Position numbers and translations under genes: made by a program
Assembly (NCBI RefSeq): GCF_029227915.1
Contig: NC_079880.1
Location: 8,955,501 to 9,019,500 of the forward strand
DNA length: 64,000 bases
Reading direction: 5' to 3'
Source: Hydractinia symbiolongicarpus
Lineage: Eukaryota > Cnidaria > Hydrozoa > Anthoathecata > Hydractiniidae
Shown here: in pieces, positions 45,880 through 56,894 of the stretch
Position numbering within the stretch: the first letter of the stretch is position 1
Layout: each line of letters begins with the position of its first letter
The notes under the pieces: generated by a model
The model's database searches: none
Told to the model about the DNA's origin: nothing
The model's input: the letters and a program-made list of their open reading frames with translations, nothing else

Positions 45880-48800
45880 ATGAAGAAGACAACGTTCATT
45901 GTGTTCTTTCTGGTTTTGTTGGAAAGACTGCAAGGTAAAAAAAAAATCTTTGTTTGTAATACCTTCTGGTTAAAAAGTTAAAGCAGCTCTTTAAACTTTG
46001 TAGGAATTACTTGGTTGGGTGCTGTTTATTTCGAAACGTATTGGGAAAAGTATTAAAAAAGTATTAAAAATTGTTGTCATATATTTATATAAATGCGGCA
46101 AATAAGGGACGGGCGAAACTGTGGATTTGTCCACGGGCCACCGACTAGTTAATAAAATTGTTTGGAACAGAGAAAATGATATAATTACAGCTAAATTACA
46201 GCAATTTTCTAACTATCTGTAATACAACTTGCGGTTTCCGTTCATCCTACAATGCAGTTGTTTTTCACTGTTCAACCCAAATTTAAGAAGTATTTTGGGC
46301 CCGGTTGGGTGGTAGTAATTTTACCCTCCCCATCTCTCAAATTTAATCCTGACGACATTATTATTTTTATAAAAAGACCGCTTTTTTTAATTGTTAGTTT
46401 TTTTTCTCTTTTCATTACGAAAAAGTAAATTTCATAAGAAGAAAGAAAAAGAAAAGAAAGAAAAGAAGAAGAAAAGTAAATTTCATAACATTTCAAGCTT
46501 ATTCATAACCTTGAAAAACAAAAGTTCAAGGAATTAAAATTGAACCGATGGGGCTGTATATAAAGTATTTTATTTTATCCACCAATTGTTCTTTAGGAAT
46601 ACCTCAAAGAAGCAATATCTTCATCTACCTTGATGTCAATTCTCAGCACCATTTGTTTTCATACAAAATGTTACGTCAGGTGCTGGAAGGTATATCCCTT
46701 AAACACCACCGAGTTAGCCTGCACACTACAACTGGTGTATCAGTGCCGATTGTTAAATTCCAATCGCGAAAATGTTTATTAAACAAAATAAGGTAATTAT
46801 TTTTAGTGTGAAAGATTAACAATGACAACAAAGATGATGTATTCTGCTCAGCCCAAATATGCAAATCGTATACACATATTCCATCATTTATAAAAACGAT
46901 GTCTGCTATTTGAAATAAACCAAGTAGACATACGCCCCGTAATTACGTGTATTCTGGCTGTATGGGTATTCGGCTAACATAATTTTTAGTAAAAGGGAGC
47001 GTATATGCATGTACCTTGAGATTTGCGTCGTTGCAGTCGAAACAACAAAAATCCTCTCTTCCACATAACGTTTTTTTTTTAGTTCTATTAAAAACCGTAA
47101 ACATAAAACGTTTAACACCCCGAACAGGTAGTTTAGAAATTTCAAATATAAATGTACTTTACCAGCATGGTAGTAAGGCCTTTAAGTGTTAATAAAAGTT
47201 TCTGAAAGACATACAACTGTATGCCTATCATAAAATTTTATTTACAATCTGTAGATTATCGTTGATTAGTTGACAGAGGTTTTGATGGGCGGTAAAATTA
47301 GTGCAATAATATTGATGACCCAAGAATATTATCAAGGCTGTAGTTCTGCTGCTGGGCGCAATATCGTATAATATACATGTGATTTTATTGACTGAAAACA
47401 GTTAATACATCGAATTAACAAGGCCAGAAATGAATGTATAAGGCAGATTGAATATCCTACGTTCAACAGTTCAAATTTTTTAGAGAATATGTTGTGCAGG
47501 TAGCGGTAACAAAGTTAGTAGAAGCATAAAAAGTGAATATTTTACATTACTGTTTAGGCTCTCTCTGAAAAGAAAGTCCCATATACCCAAGTGGCATCAC
47601 CCAATTAGAACAGTTACCATAAACAGTCTAACAGACGCAATATTTTTGTCAAAGAGAATATTTTTGAATATTCCTCTACGAAAGAAAATAAACATTACTT
47701 CTCATAAACAGTCCAACAGACACAATATTTTTGTCAAAGAGAATATTTTCGAATATTCCTCTACGAAAGAAAAAAATCATTATTTCTCATAACCGGACAT
47801 AGCTATTACAAGTTTGTGACGCAACTGTTGTAACGCAAACGGACTGATACCGTTAGAAAGTCAAGGAAATGTATACTTGTTATGCACCATATTATCGTAG
47901 TATTCAAAAATTGTCTTTTAATAAGGTATACATTTCATGCTCTAAAAATTTATTTCACTTTACTAGTCCATATTTCATGGAAAATCCATGGAATTCGCAC
48001 ATCGCAGCAAAGTCGATAAAAAATATCGCATTTGATTTTTTTCTTGCGGACAGACTGAATGAGGCTGTTGTTAAAGAGAGGTAGCCTTGAAGATTTTCTT
48101 TGTTGCAGTTACTACATGTTTCCAGTTGGAAGGGAAAGATTGTAAATTTTATAACCTTTATTATTAAGTGACTAAGTAGGTTTCACAATGGTTGCGTATG
48201 GAGCAATCATATTTAGTCTAGGACTCTTTCGTGTTTAATATTTTTAGGTTGGGGTGGCGGCGCAACCTACTCTTCCTTACATACTCCTCTGCTCCTATAG
48301 ATTACGCTTGTGAGTAATACAAGGTGTCTGTATGTGTCTGTAATAATCGTGCCTTTATTTAGATCTCACCACAGAATACATCATTCGCTTAGTCACGTGC
48401 TAAAATATGCTCAAAATGAAGTAATTGATAAATTTCGTCACGATCAAAACTATGTTTTAATAATAACTGACAGACCACTGCAAAAGTATTCACTCTCAGT
48501 GTTAAAGAAATATCAAAGTGAGACGAAGAATAAAGGAATCTACTACGTTCCCATTGGACGTGAAACGACAAAAGAATTATTCTTAAGCCACGTGACCCAT
48601 TCAGGACGTATTGCCAAAACTACTCAGAATCTACCTTTTCTTAATCGTAAGTGTTAGCGTTGCATTTGTATATTTACTGTTAAGCGATCAAACAAACTAG
48701 TGTATTGAGGCTATGATGTAGTACTTAGTTGTATTCGAGTTTCAGTTGTAACTTTTTTGTTGCAATGTGGCTTGGTTTACAACTGGTGGTGCTAAAATGA

Positions 48801-51800
48801 CTGAAAATTTTACGGCTTATAATACTTTTATATTGACTAAGCTTGTTTTGTAGTAGACTCTATGTTAAACTTCTCACTATCTGTCTGTTAGCCAAAAATG
48901 ATAGCTGTGACTGTGTGAATGGATTTCTATACGGGTTTGCGACTAGTTGTAATATGTGCATGACTTCCAGTATCTCTATTACAACTGACCCCAACGAATA
49001 TCTTCCATTTAACACTTAGCCCAGTAAAAACGTTTTTCTCAAGCACTACTTTTGTTATCCCTTATAATATCGTTATACTTACTGGTTTAGAAGAACGTTC
49101 ATATTGTCGCCACAGCCACACAGTACGAGATGAATGTGGAAGAATATGCAAGTGCGTTAAGAACAAAATGGTGGACTGTTACAGGCTTAGAAAAGGTAAA
49201 GGATCTTAATTAGATTTTATTCACCATATAATGAAACAAAAAAAATGTGAAGTAAGGAAACAATTATTGCAGAAATCAAAGTTAAAAGAAAGTTGATTTT
49301 TTGTTTATGCTATCAAGGGTTATTAATATTTTTTTTCCCTGTCTCTGGGTTTTTATAATATACATGCTTTTTTCATGCGTATGTTTTAACTACAAACTTG
49401 TTAAAAATCTTCTTATTCTTTATTTAGAATTTTCCAGTATGACATACAGTGAAAGAATGCGATATCTATCAACTTACAAAGCTCTCTCATTGAGTGAAGA
49501 CCTGCAAGAATCTTACCTGGGCATTGTTTCATATCATTCTGACTATTTTGAAAAAGGAATTCATGAGAGATTACAGTTTTTTCCCTGGCATAGAAAGTAA
49601 GTATTAAAAGAGTGTATTTTGAATATCAGCATTATACTGAGGCTCTATACAGTATATATATAAACATACCAAGCAGAATTTCACATTAGGGGCGATTTTA
49701 TGAACATTTTTCGTGAAAGGCTTTATATTTAGATATATACTTGCTTTTGAAAATCTTTTACGAGTGCTTGACTGTCATGTGACTTTACCTTTCTGGAACT
49801 GGGCGTTATATTCCAAAATGGCGTGGTCAGTTACACCATCACATCACATGTGGAAAAATATAGGTGGTTTTGGTGGAAACGGTGATACGAGAAAAGCTTT
49901 GTGTGTTACAAGTGGTAATTTCAGTTACAACCGATGGCGGACGCCAGATTATGAAGACAAAAAAGAACTCCTAGATGCATCTTGCGATGAGAAACATTCA
50001 GCGAAATTTTCCAGGGACAGTTGTTTACTCTCATTTGTGAAGCACAAAGAATACCAAAAATGCTTACGCAGGCGTTTTAATACTCACCCGCCGAGATATA
50101 ACTATGTCTTCGATATAACCATGCGAACACCTTTAAGAGAGTTCAAAAAGTTTGAAAACAAAGCCAGAGATAAATGGCATAGTGACGTTCACAATGCTAT
50201 AGGTTAGTAAATGTCTTCTTCTATTTCCTATTTCAAAGAGCTACGAAACATCTATTTATTTTTGACTTAATGACTTTCACGAAACTTGAGTTGATGGCTG
50301 TGAAAAAGACGTATTGCGCTTTTACTAAAAGTAAGAGCCAGCAGTAACCAGCAGTATTTAAAAGTAACCACCAGAGAACCACCAGTATTATAAAGTAACC
50401 ACCAGAGAACCACCTGTATTTTGAAGTAACAACAGAGAATCAGCAGTTTTTTTAAGTAACCACAAGAGAACCACCAGCTAAATAGATAAAACGAAATAAA
50501 CGCAACTACCGCTCGAATGTGAAACATTTATAATGTACACAACGGCTCATGTCCCATTTTTCGGAAATGTTTATGTCTGGTGTGACTCAGGCTTTATGCA
50601 ACAGTTGATACAGAAGGCTTTTAAAACCACACGCGAGAATTAACAAAAACAAAATTAATATTTTAAATAAAAGCCCAAATAGACGGAACAATGTTGTAGA
50701 TCAATTTTCGAAAAACAATCCATTTACAGCTGGTTCTCTGGTGGTTACTTCATAATACTGGTGGTTACTTCGAAATACTGCTGGTTACTGTTGGTTACTG
50801 TTAGTTCCTACATTTAGTATCTACGTATCGAGTTAAGTGTTGATTCAGCGACTAATATTTTGGTCAAAAAAATTCTACTAGAAAACATTTCTAATAAAAA
50901 ATAATTCAAACGGTAAATTCTACAAAAACAAAAATTAAAAACAAAACCAGACAAGTTATATTTAAGTAGACGAGAAATCCATCGCTGTCAACAACAAATG
51001 CAAACGAAGAAATTACTATAAATGCACGTGTCTATTCTACTGTTGTCTATTTTTTTGGCGCTGTTAAAATGAAATTAACAAGTTGCTATTATTTTTTTTC
51101 AGTGGAATAAAATTAACAAATTGATATTATTTTTTTTCCTGCTAGAATAAAACAGACACGAAAATTCTTTTAAACTACGGTTTATTTTTTTATTTTCTGT
51201 CACATACAGTCTTTTCTTTTCTCGATTTTGAGTTACAAATTACCAATATTCACAAAATTTGCGCACAAAATTTTAAGCAGAATATGGCGTGAAATCAGCC
51301 ATTTACGCTTGAGACTTATCTTCTTCTTCACGTTCTTTTGGAAGATCACATTCCTTCGCTTAGGCTGAATGATTCAGTTTTTGTGGCATAGAAAGAAGCA
51401 AGTGTGAGTAAGGTTTTAGAAACTCCAGCATTAATGTACCTGAGTCAATGCAAGGATAGTTAACAATTCAACTAATAAAACTGATACCCTATAAGTAACT
51501 TCAACTTTCAGCTACTTGTTAACAATCCATCTTGCGTTTTTGTTTTCAGGTGGTCACATGGAGTCAAATTTTGCGTCTAACTCTCCAGAATTTTGGTTAC
51601 ATCACACCATGCTGGACAACATATGGGATAAATGGCAGAAACGTGGAAAAGCTTTTAAGTTTGTTGGATACAAAAGAAGGACCAGACCGGTTACCCTTCT
51701 TGCTTTTAGACCAAAAGAGAAAAGACGTTATTACGTAGACAATAATAATTTAGGCGGTTGTGGATTACGAATTCGTTATCAAAATCCGTTTCCCATTACA

Positions 51801-51806
51801 CCATAA
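45880..51806 (+). CDS. Secreted vWA-like/tyrosinase (type-3 copper) protein, copy 1
   Basis: Seven exons: 45880-45934, 46597-46792, 48363-48646, 49091-49195, 49428-49596, 49733-50202, 51550-51806. They total 1536 nt (511 residues), all GT..AG, with the frame closing exactly. Residues 1-18 are a signal peptide. Exons 2-3 (20-178) look like a degenerate von Willebrand A fold: NIFIYLDV strand, helix, VLIITD strand, then a GIYYVPIG strand. The metal-binding DxSxS motif is absent. Exon 4 is a Cys-rich module (C-x9-C-x3-C-x-C-x7-C). The tyrosinase domain has CuA ligands H250, H259 and H268 (FFPWHR), and CuB ligands H419 and H423 (WHSDVHNA) plus HH444-445 (FWLHHTMLD). Such enzymes oxidise phenols in pigmentation, crosslinking or immunity. 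The substrate is unknown. Introns carry several repeats. Confidence 0.92.
46104..46148 (+). mobile_element. Helitron-like 3' terminus in intron 1 of tyrosinase copy 1
   Basis: GGGACGGGCG, then the hairpin CTGTGGATTTGTCCACGG, about eight bases, then CTAG followed by T. This is the same arrangement, in the opposite orientation, as the repeats at 3064-3270. The 5' boundary was not found. Confidence 0.5.
47618..47787 (+). repeat. Tandem duplication, two copies of 85 bp (intron 2)
   Basis: CATAAACAGTCYAACAGAC begins each copy (47618 and 47703), and both end in CTACGAAAGAAAA. Only a few differences separate them. Confidence 0.9.
47960..48080 (-). mobile_element. Degenerate Helitron-like repeat copy (intron 2)
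   Basis: TCATGGAAAATCCATGGAAT (hairpin), then CGCAGCAAAGTCGATAAAAA, then ATCGCATTTGAT, CTTGCGGACAGACTGAATGA and GTTGTTAAAGAGAG, in the same order as the units at 3064-3530. Confidence 0.5.
50331..50807. repeat. Opposed tandem repeats of ACCACCAGAGAACCACCAG type (intron 6)
   Basis: Segment 50331-50478 repeats AGTAACCACCAGAGAACCACC four times at intervals of about 38 bp. Segment 50728-50807 carries the reverse complement (CTGGTTCTCTGGTGGTTACTT). The two could pair into an intronic hairpin with a loop of about 250 nt. Confidence 0.8.
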
Positions 51807-51960
51807 TAAAAAGCTGAAATTCATTTCCTGAATAATGCATCATGGAATTTTCTTACTGTTTATATATGTATGTAATCATCTTCGATTACGTTAATATGCA
51901 TTCACTTAACAAACTGTATAAAGTTTGTACTTTGAGGTTGCCCAGCTATCTACGATGTTG

Positions 51961-51966
51961 AATAAA
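51961..51966 (+). terminator. Candidate polyadenylation signal of tyrosinase copy 1
   Basis: AATAAA lies 155 bases after the stop, followed by a T-rich region. A second AATAAA (51805-51810) overlaps the stop codon itself. Confidence 0.5.
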
Positions 51967-54521
51967 CAAATGGAATAGTACTCCATAATTACTGGCTTTT
52001 TTATTCAGTGTCTGCAAATCTGTATTTGACATTTGACACATCATGCCGAATTCTATACTGATGTTTGAAAAGAATTCAGAAAATTTGAAATTCTAAAGTT
52101 TTGTATTTAAATTTCCGCGCAGCCTACAATATTTTTGGATAGAGGAATGCTCATAACAAAATTTTTGAAAAAGGAGATGATACACTTTACAATAAAAACA
52201 AGGGTCGAAAGCACCACAAATGTCACAGTCGAAGTTTTGAGTGCGTGTTAAATTTTGTAAGTATAACCGCCCCAGCGCTTGTTGTCTCTTTTTTAATATT
52301 GAGACGGCGTCCTTGTCCCGAATTCCGAAAATATACAAGATGCCTAGGGACAAGATTGTATAAGTGCTTTTTCGGGTTTCATCGTGAACAAATTAATTGT
52401 AGAAAGTTTGGAAATACATTCACACTGGGTCATGCGTACTGTCTAGCTTATATTGAACAAAATTTAAATACGAAAGAAATTAAATTACAATGGCTCACAT
52501 AACTGTTCTACTGCACTCAGTGTGCACATCAACGTTGAAACAACGTGGAAAAGTCTTTGCATGTGACGTTAAATAAACATTGATTTTGCGTTAAAAATGA
52601 AAGTTTTTTGGAAATCTTTTTTCGACGTCTATTCAACATCAGACGTCAACTTCTTTTCAACGTTGTTTCTATGTTGTTCAGAATGCCCTCGCAACCGTTA
52701 TTACCCCCGTTTGCGGCCCCCTCCCCCCCCCTTTTCGCTTATTTAATAATTTTTTTTCTACACCACATGTTTATAATACTTACTGAGTTCTGATATTTAT
52801 CGATTAGGCACCTTTATGCCAAATATTTAAGTCCCATACCTCTCAGAGCTGTAGATATTGGCTATTACTTTAAACTACCCCTGAATTTTCTTAAGGATTT
52901 GAAACTTACAATACAACTTCACTTCGAATCTTTTTAAAACTTTTGGTCACGTGATTAATCCGATTACGCGATTTTTTCTGATTTTAGGTAGAATACAGGA
53001 AAAGACTGATTGTCGGGCAAATTTTTGGCCTTTATTTATGCGAACTATGTAAAAAACAGAAAATATGTTAAATAACTTTTATTTAGCTGTCAGAAACTTA
53101 CAGAATTTAAAAATTTGCTTTAGAACGTAAGTAATTAAATTTTAAGCAGATAATGATATATTAGACAAATCTCAAACTTCCGATGATGTCAGAGATAAAA
53201 ATGCTTTTTAAGCAAAAAATTATCGCTGCCATTTTGCTGCTTTTATGTCGTACTATAAGTGTGCCGTGTTTGATTCAATTTAGGAAAGTTATAGAGAAAT
53301 GCTTTAAGGCTTTCTAGCTAAACAACGGTGTGGATTATCCGTGTAAACCGGTTAAAAATAACTATAAGTTATTAGTTATTATTGAACGATCAACATCTGG
53401 CATATGTCAAATATTTTAAGAAATTTTAAATTCCTCTTCCTTTAACTTCGTTTACGAATTACACTGAAGCAAAATTTTCCACCAATACATATGCTTGCTC
53501 TCGTCAGTTCGCAGGCCTTTTTCTCTTCACCATTTCCAATTTGCAAGTAGACATAGATTTCACAAATCTTTAATAAATGCGACAAAATGGATGTGTTGTG
53601 ACTATGTGAAACGGAGTTATTAATGTATAATAAATTATGGTTTGATAGCATATAGTTTCTAAAATAAAATACATTTTCTCACTTCAATAACACAAGGTGA
53701 AACACTTGTCCACTCAAAATCTTTCGGCGCAAAACCCCTGAAAAAGGTTCAAAGAAATGGATCGAGTATTTGGTGCGCTCTGATGAAAAAAAAATCCATT
53801 CAATAATTTTTGTGTACATTTTATCTGTGTGTACACTTGTAAACAAAATTAATGATAATTTGAAATATTAAAATCATAGTAAAATGAGCACCTGTTTGAG
53901 AAAAACAACATTAGGTTGGCTTCATATACTAAATCGATGAAAAATTTAAAATATAATTTGGTTCAAAATGGTAGTATAAACACTACATATGGTTTTTCCA
54001 TTAACGTAAAAAGGTAAGTTGTTAGATTAAAATAACTTTAGTGCAGTGCGTGTGGAATATAATAATTTATTCCTCTGGCGATATTTAACAAAAGCACCGA
54101 GTATTCTTCGTTACTGTGGCACCAACATAATTTATCCGATGTTGTGTAAATGTTGATAATATGCCGGTTGAATAAAGATTGCGGCCCCGACGATGAATAA
54201 AGGCGGTTAATCGACGGGAAATAGCGAGGGGATGAAATTACGTTTTTCTTCAGGTTGCCGAAACAATGTTTTTTATTCGACGTTGAATCAATGTTGATAT
54301 CAAGTCGGTTAAAAAAACGTTGAAGTAACGACGTTTGACGTTGTATTTATGTCGAATAGGGGAACGTTAAAAAGATGCTAAAATTACGTTGGTTGCATTA
54401 ACGTTGCAGAATCAACGCTAATTAGACGTTAAAGTTTGGGTTGCGATGTCGCGACTAAATTTAACGTCTAACCATTACGTTTACAAAGTTTAAATCTCCA
54501 TATCTCAAAACAATTTTTGCT

Positions 54522-54601
54522 AACCTCGTCCCCAGAGTCATGTGGCCCCTGAGCCGTTTTTACGGTTCATCAACAAGGCAAACTACTCTGAGAACGAGGT
54601 T
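54522..54601. mobile_element. 80-bp MITE (AACCTCGTYCCCAG family), best copy
   Basis: The ends AACCTCGTCCCCAGAG and CTCTGAGAACGAGGTT are 16-bp inverted repeats with two mismatches. The interior is CTGAGCCGTTTTTACGG plus CAACAAGGCAAA, shared with 6553-6633. Confidence 0.75.
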
Positions 54602-56428
54602 GAATGTTCGCTTGATACGCCTCACGTTTTCAATTAAGAGATACAAACATATACAAGTGTTGAGACAAAAACAACATAATAATGCTTTGGACATCTGAGT
54701 TCTCAAACAACGACTATATTTTTTCTTAAAAATGGATTGTTAAGATTTTATCAACAGTGAAAAGTTAAAAAAGTAGAAAAGAGAGGCACAACAGAAATAA
54801 ACCTTAAAAAGCAAAACCTAGGCACCGTTTTAGTACGTTTATACTACAAGTTTCGCCTGTTCATAAAATTTATTTGGCTATCAGAAAATGTATACTTTTA
54901 CTTCGCCGTTTAGGAAATATAGATATTATTCTTAACATGTGCTTAACAGGTTTTATGTACGCTTAACTGTTTTATATCTCCAGTTTGATATCTCAATGTT
55001 AAATGATCGCAAATTATGGCCGATATATGGTAAGTCGGCATTCTACCTTTCTTTTGACGCCAATTCGCATCCTACGGAAGCTAAGGGTTAAACCTTTAAT
55101 AGTTTCCAATTAGATATGTAATCACATAAGCTCGTTTGAGATCACTCTTTTTGGCAGCACGGGTAAGTTGACATGATCCCGTATGTGCAGATTCAGTGTT
55201 AGTTATTTTGGATATCATTAATCTTACTAAGGTCCCTAATCTTTATTTACGCATATTCAGATACTATGACAGGGCTTGAAGCAGATCATTATAAAGAAGG
55301 TTTTCACGCAAGATACTAAATCTTGATTTAAAATGAAGCCAAGGGAAAACAAACGACTTTTTCAAATTTTATGCCTTAAATAATGAATAAAGGCACGTTT
55401 ACAAAACTCATAATGACCACTAAAAGTGGTCATCTTAATTAAGCATGCTTGACCCAATTAATGTTCGCGTAAACAGAGATAGTTCCTATGTTCAGAACAA
55501 AGATTTAAATGTTATTAAATGTTGTGTTGATAGAACGCATGTTAGTAGTTGCCTTACCAATCAAAATTTTTTCCAATGTTCATTCGTTCTTTTCACTTCT
55601 CTAATTATTGTTTGTCTAATTTTTTTTTCGTCTTGTTTATTTGTTGTTGTTTTTTGTGTATCTGCACAAATGCCATTGTTTTTTCTCATTCCATATGCTC
55701 ATTAGTACTAACCAGCTGTTATTAAGAAAATAAATGATCTTAAGTTGTTAGACTGATCGATTCAATGTGGGTGGACTGTTTGTAGATTTGAAATGAAATG
55801 AGAAATAGGAAACTATTTAAAAACTTCCACGTTGAAATGGAATGTCGTTATGTAAGCTGTTATAAAATCGGTAAGGTGGCGGCCATACCTTGCCATGTTT
55901 TTGAATAATAACATGGCTTCGTAGAAACACGGTGATTGGGTTTTGAAGTTCTCTTTGATTCTGGAAATATTTGGTACGTGCAATATTGTTATACTTTTAT
56001 ATTGGAATATATACATACATGTAGATACAAAAGAAAGATGTATCAATAGATATTTTTGTTTCAGTTTTTTCAATACGAAGAGTACTTTCTCGCTTCTGTG
56101 AACAATATCACAACAATTGATTTAAAAATCAGAAGATTTTCATTAAAATTAAATTGCTCTTATATACAATATTAAAGCTAGTTAGCTGTAATTTTAACAT
56201 ATAGCTAATATATACGCTGAATAAAAAAGTAACAAAGCCTGTAAATAAAACAGCTAAAAGAACCTAAAGACGTGAAAGGAAAGAAAAAGACATAGTTTGT
56301 TACAAGCTACCTTTTCAACGTAGAATCACGTGGTGCAATCAGTGTAGATATGATGGCATGAAGCTGAAAGGTGTTACTTATCAAAAACAAAGCCCAAATA
56401 GACTGACAGTAGATACTACATTAAAAGG

Positions 56429-56502
56429 GCGCCACAGAAGAGAATCGAACTTGAAACGTCTGATTACGACCCAAATGTACTATCACTATAGCCTCTCTGT
56501 TC
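56429..56502 (-). mobile_element. tRNA-derived SINE head
   Basis: On the minus strand: GTGATAGTACATTTGG (A-box side), then GTTCGATTC (a good RNA polymerase III B-box) and an end of CTGTGGCGCC. The A-box is imperfect and no cloverleaf can be completed, so it is a SINE-type pseudo-tRNA rather than a tRNA gene. Confidence 0.6.
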
Positions 56503-56600
56503 ACAAAGTAAATTCCCGTGGACCATATATGCTGAACTACTTAGGGTTGAGTTATGGAATTTAGAACAGTTGTAGAAAGTCTAGATTGCAAAGTCATTCC

Positions 56601-56640
56601 AGCCATAGTCACTGTGACTATGTTCACAGTGACTATGGCT
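56601..56640. repeat. Perfect 17-bp inverted repeat upstream of tyrosinase copy 2
   Basis: AGCCATAGTCACTGTGA and its exact reverse complement are separated by six bases, about 255 bp before the start codon. It could be a cis-acting element or a small foldback. Confidence 0.85.
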
Positions 56641-56894
56641 AAAAAGATCATGTATGAAAATATACCATTCAAAATGTGTTTTGCTCCCTCTCTGTATTGT
56701 TACGAGGAGAGGAGTTTTTATTAGCAGGGGGATAGTACGTATTCAGAGAAATTTAAAAGCAGAAACAGGGATGAAATAAACGATTATAAATTGCAATTTT
56801 CAATTATTTTGCTTGATATATCAGTGTGCAAATTTTTTATTTTACAGAAACCGCAATTGGTGATGACCGCAATTGGTAATAAGATTTTACAGAA

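Larger units (their letters stand above)
51811..56890. other. 5 kb intergenic between the two tyrosinase paralogues
   Basis: No gene recognised. Contents: two tracts rich in AACGTTGA words in 52525-52690 and 54120-54480; a C run near 52718-52730; the MITE at 54522-54601; a perfect hairpin ATGACCACTAAAAGTGGTCAT at 55412-55432; the SINE at 56429-56502; and the perfect 17-bp inverted repeat at 56601-56640. The frames 52093-52353 (-), 52245-52502 (+) and 55445-55705 (+) remain unidentified and unsupported. Confidence 0.5.

Noticed and set aside
52093-52502. Overlapping frames on both strands, the minus one with several cysteines
   Set aside because: No recognised zinc-finger spacing, no splice or signal evidence, and frames on both strands suggest chance or transposon debris.
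56429-56502. A functional tRNA gene
   Set aside because: The B-box is good, but the A-box is imperfect and a cloverleaf cannot be completed. It fits a SINE head better.
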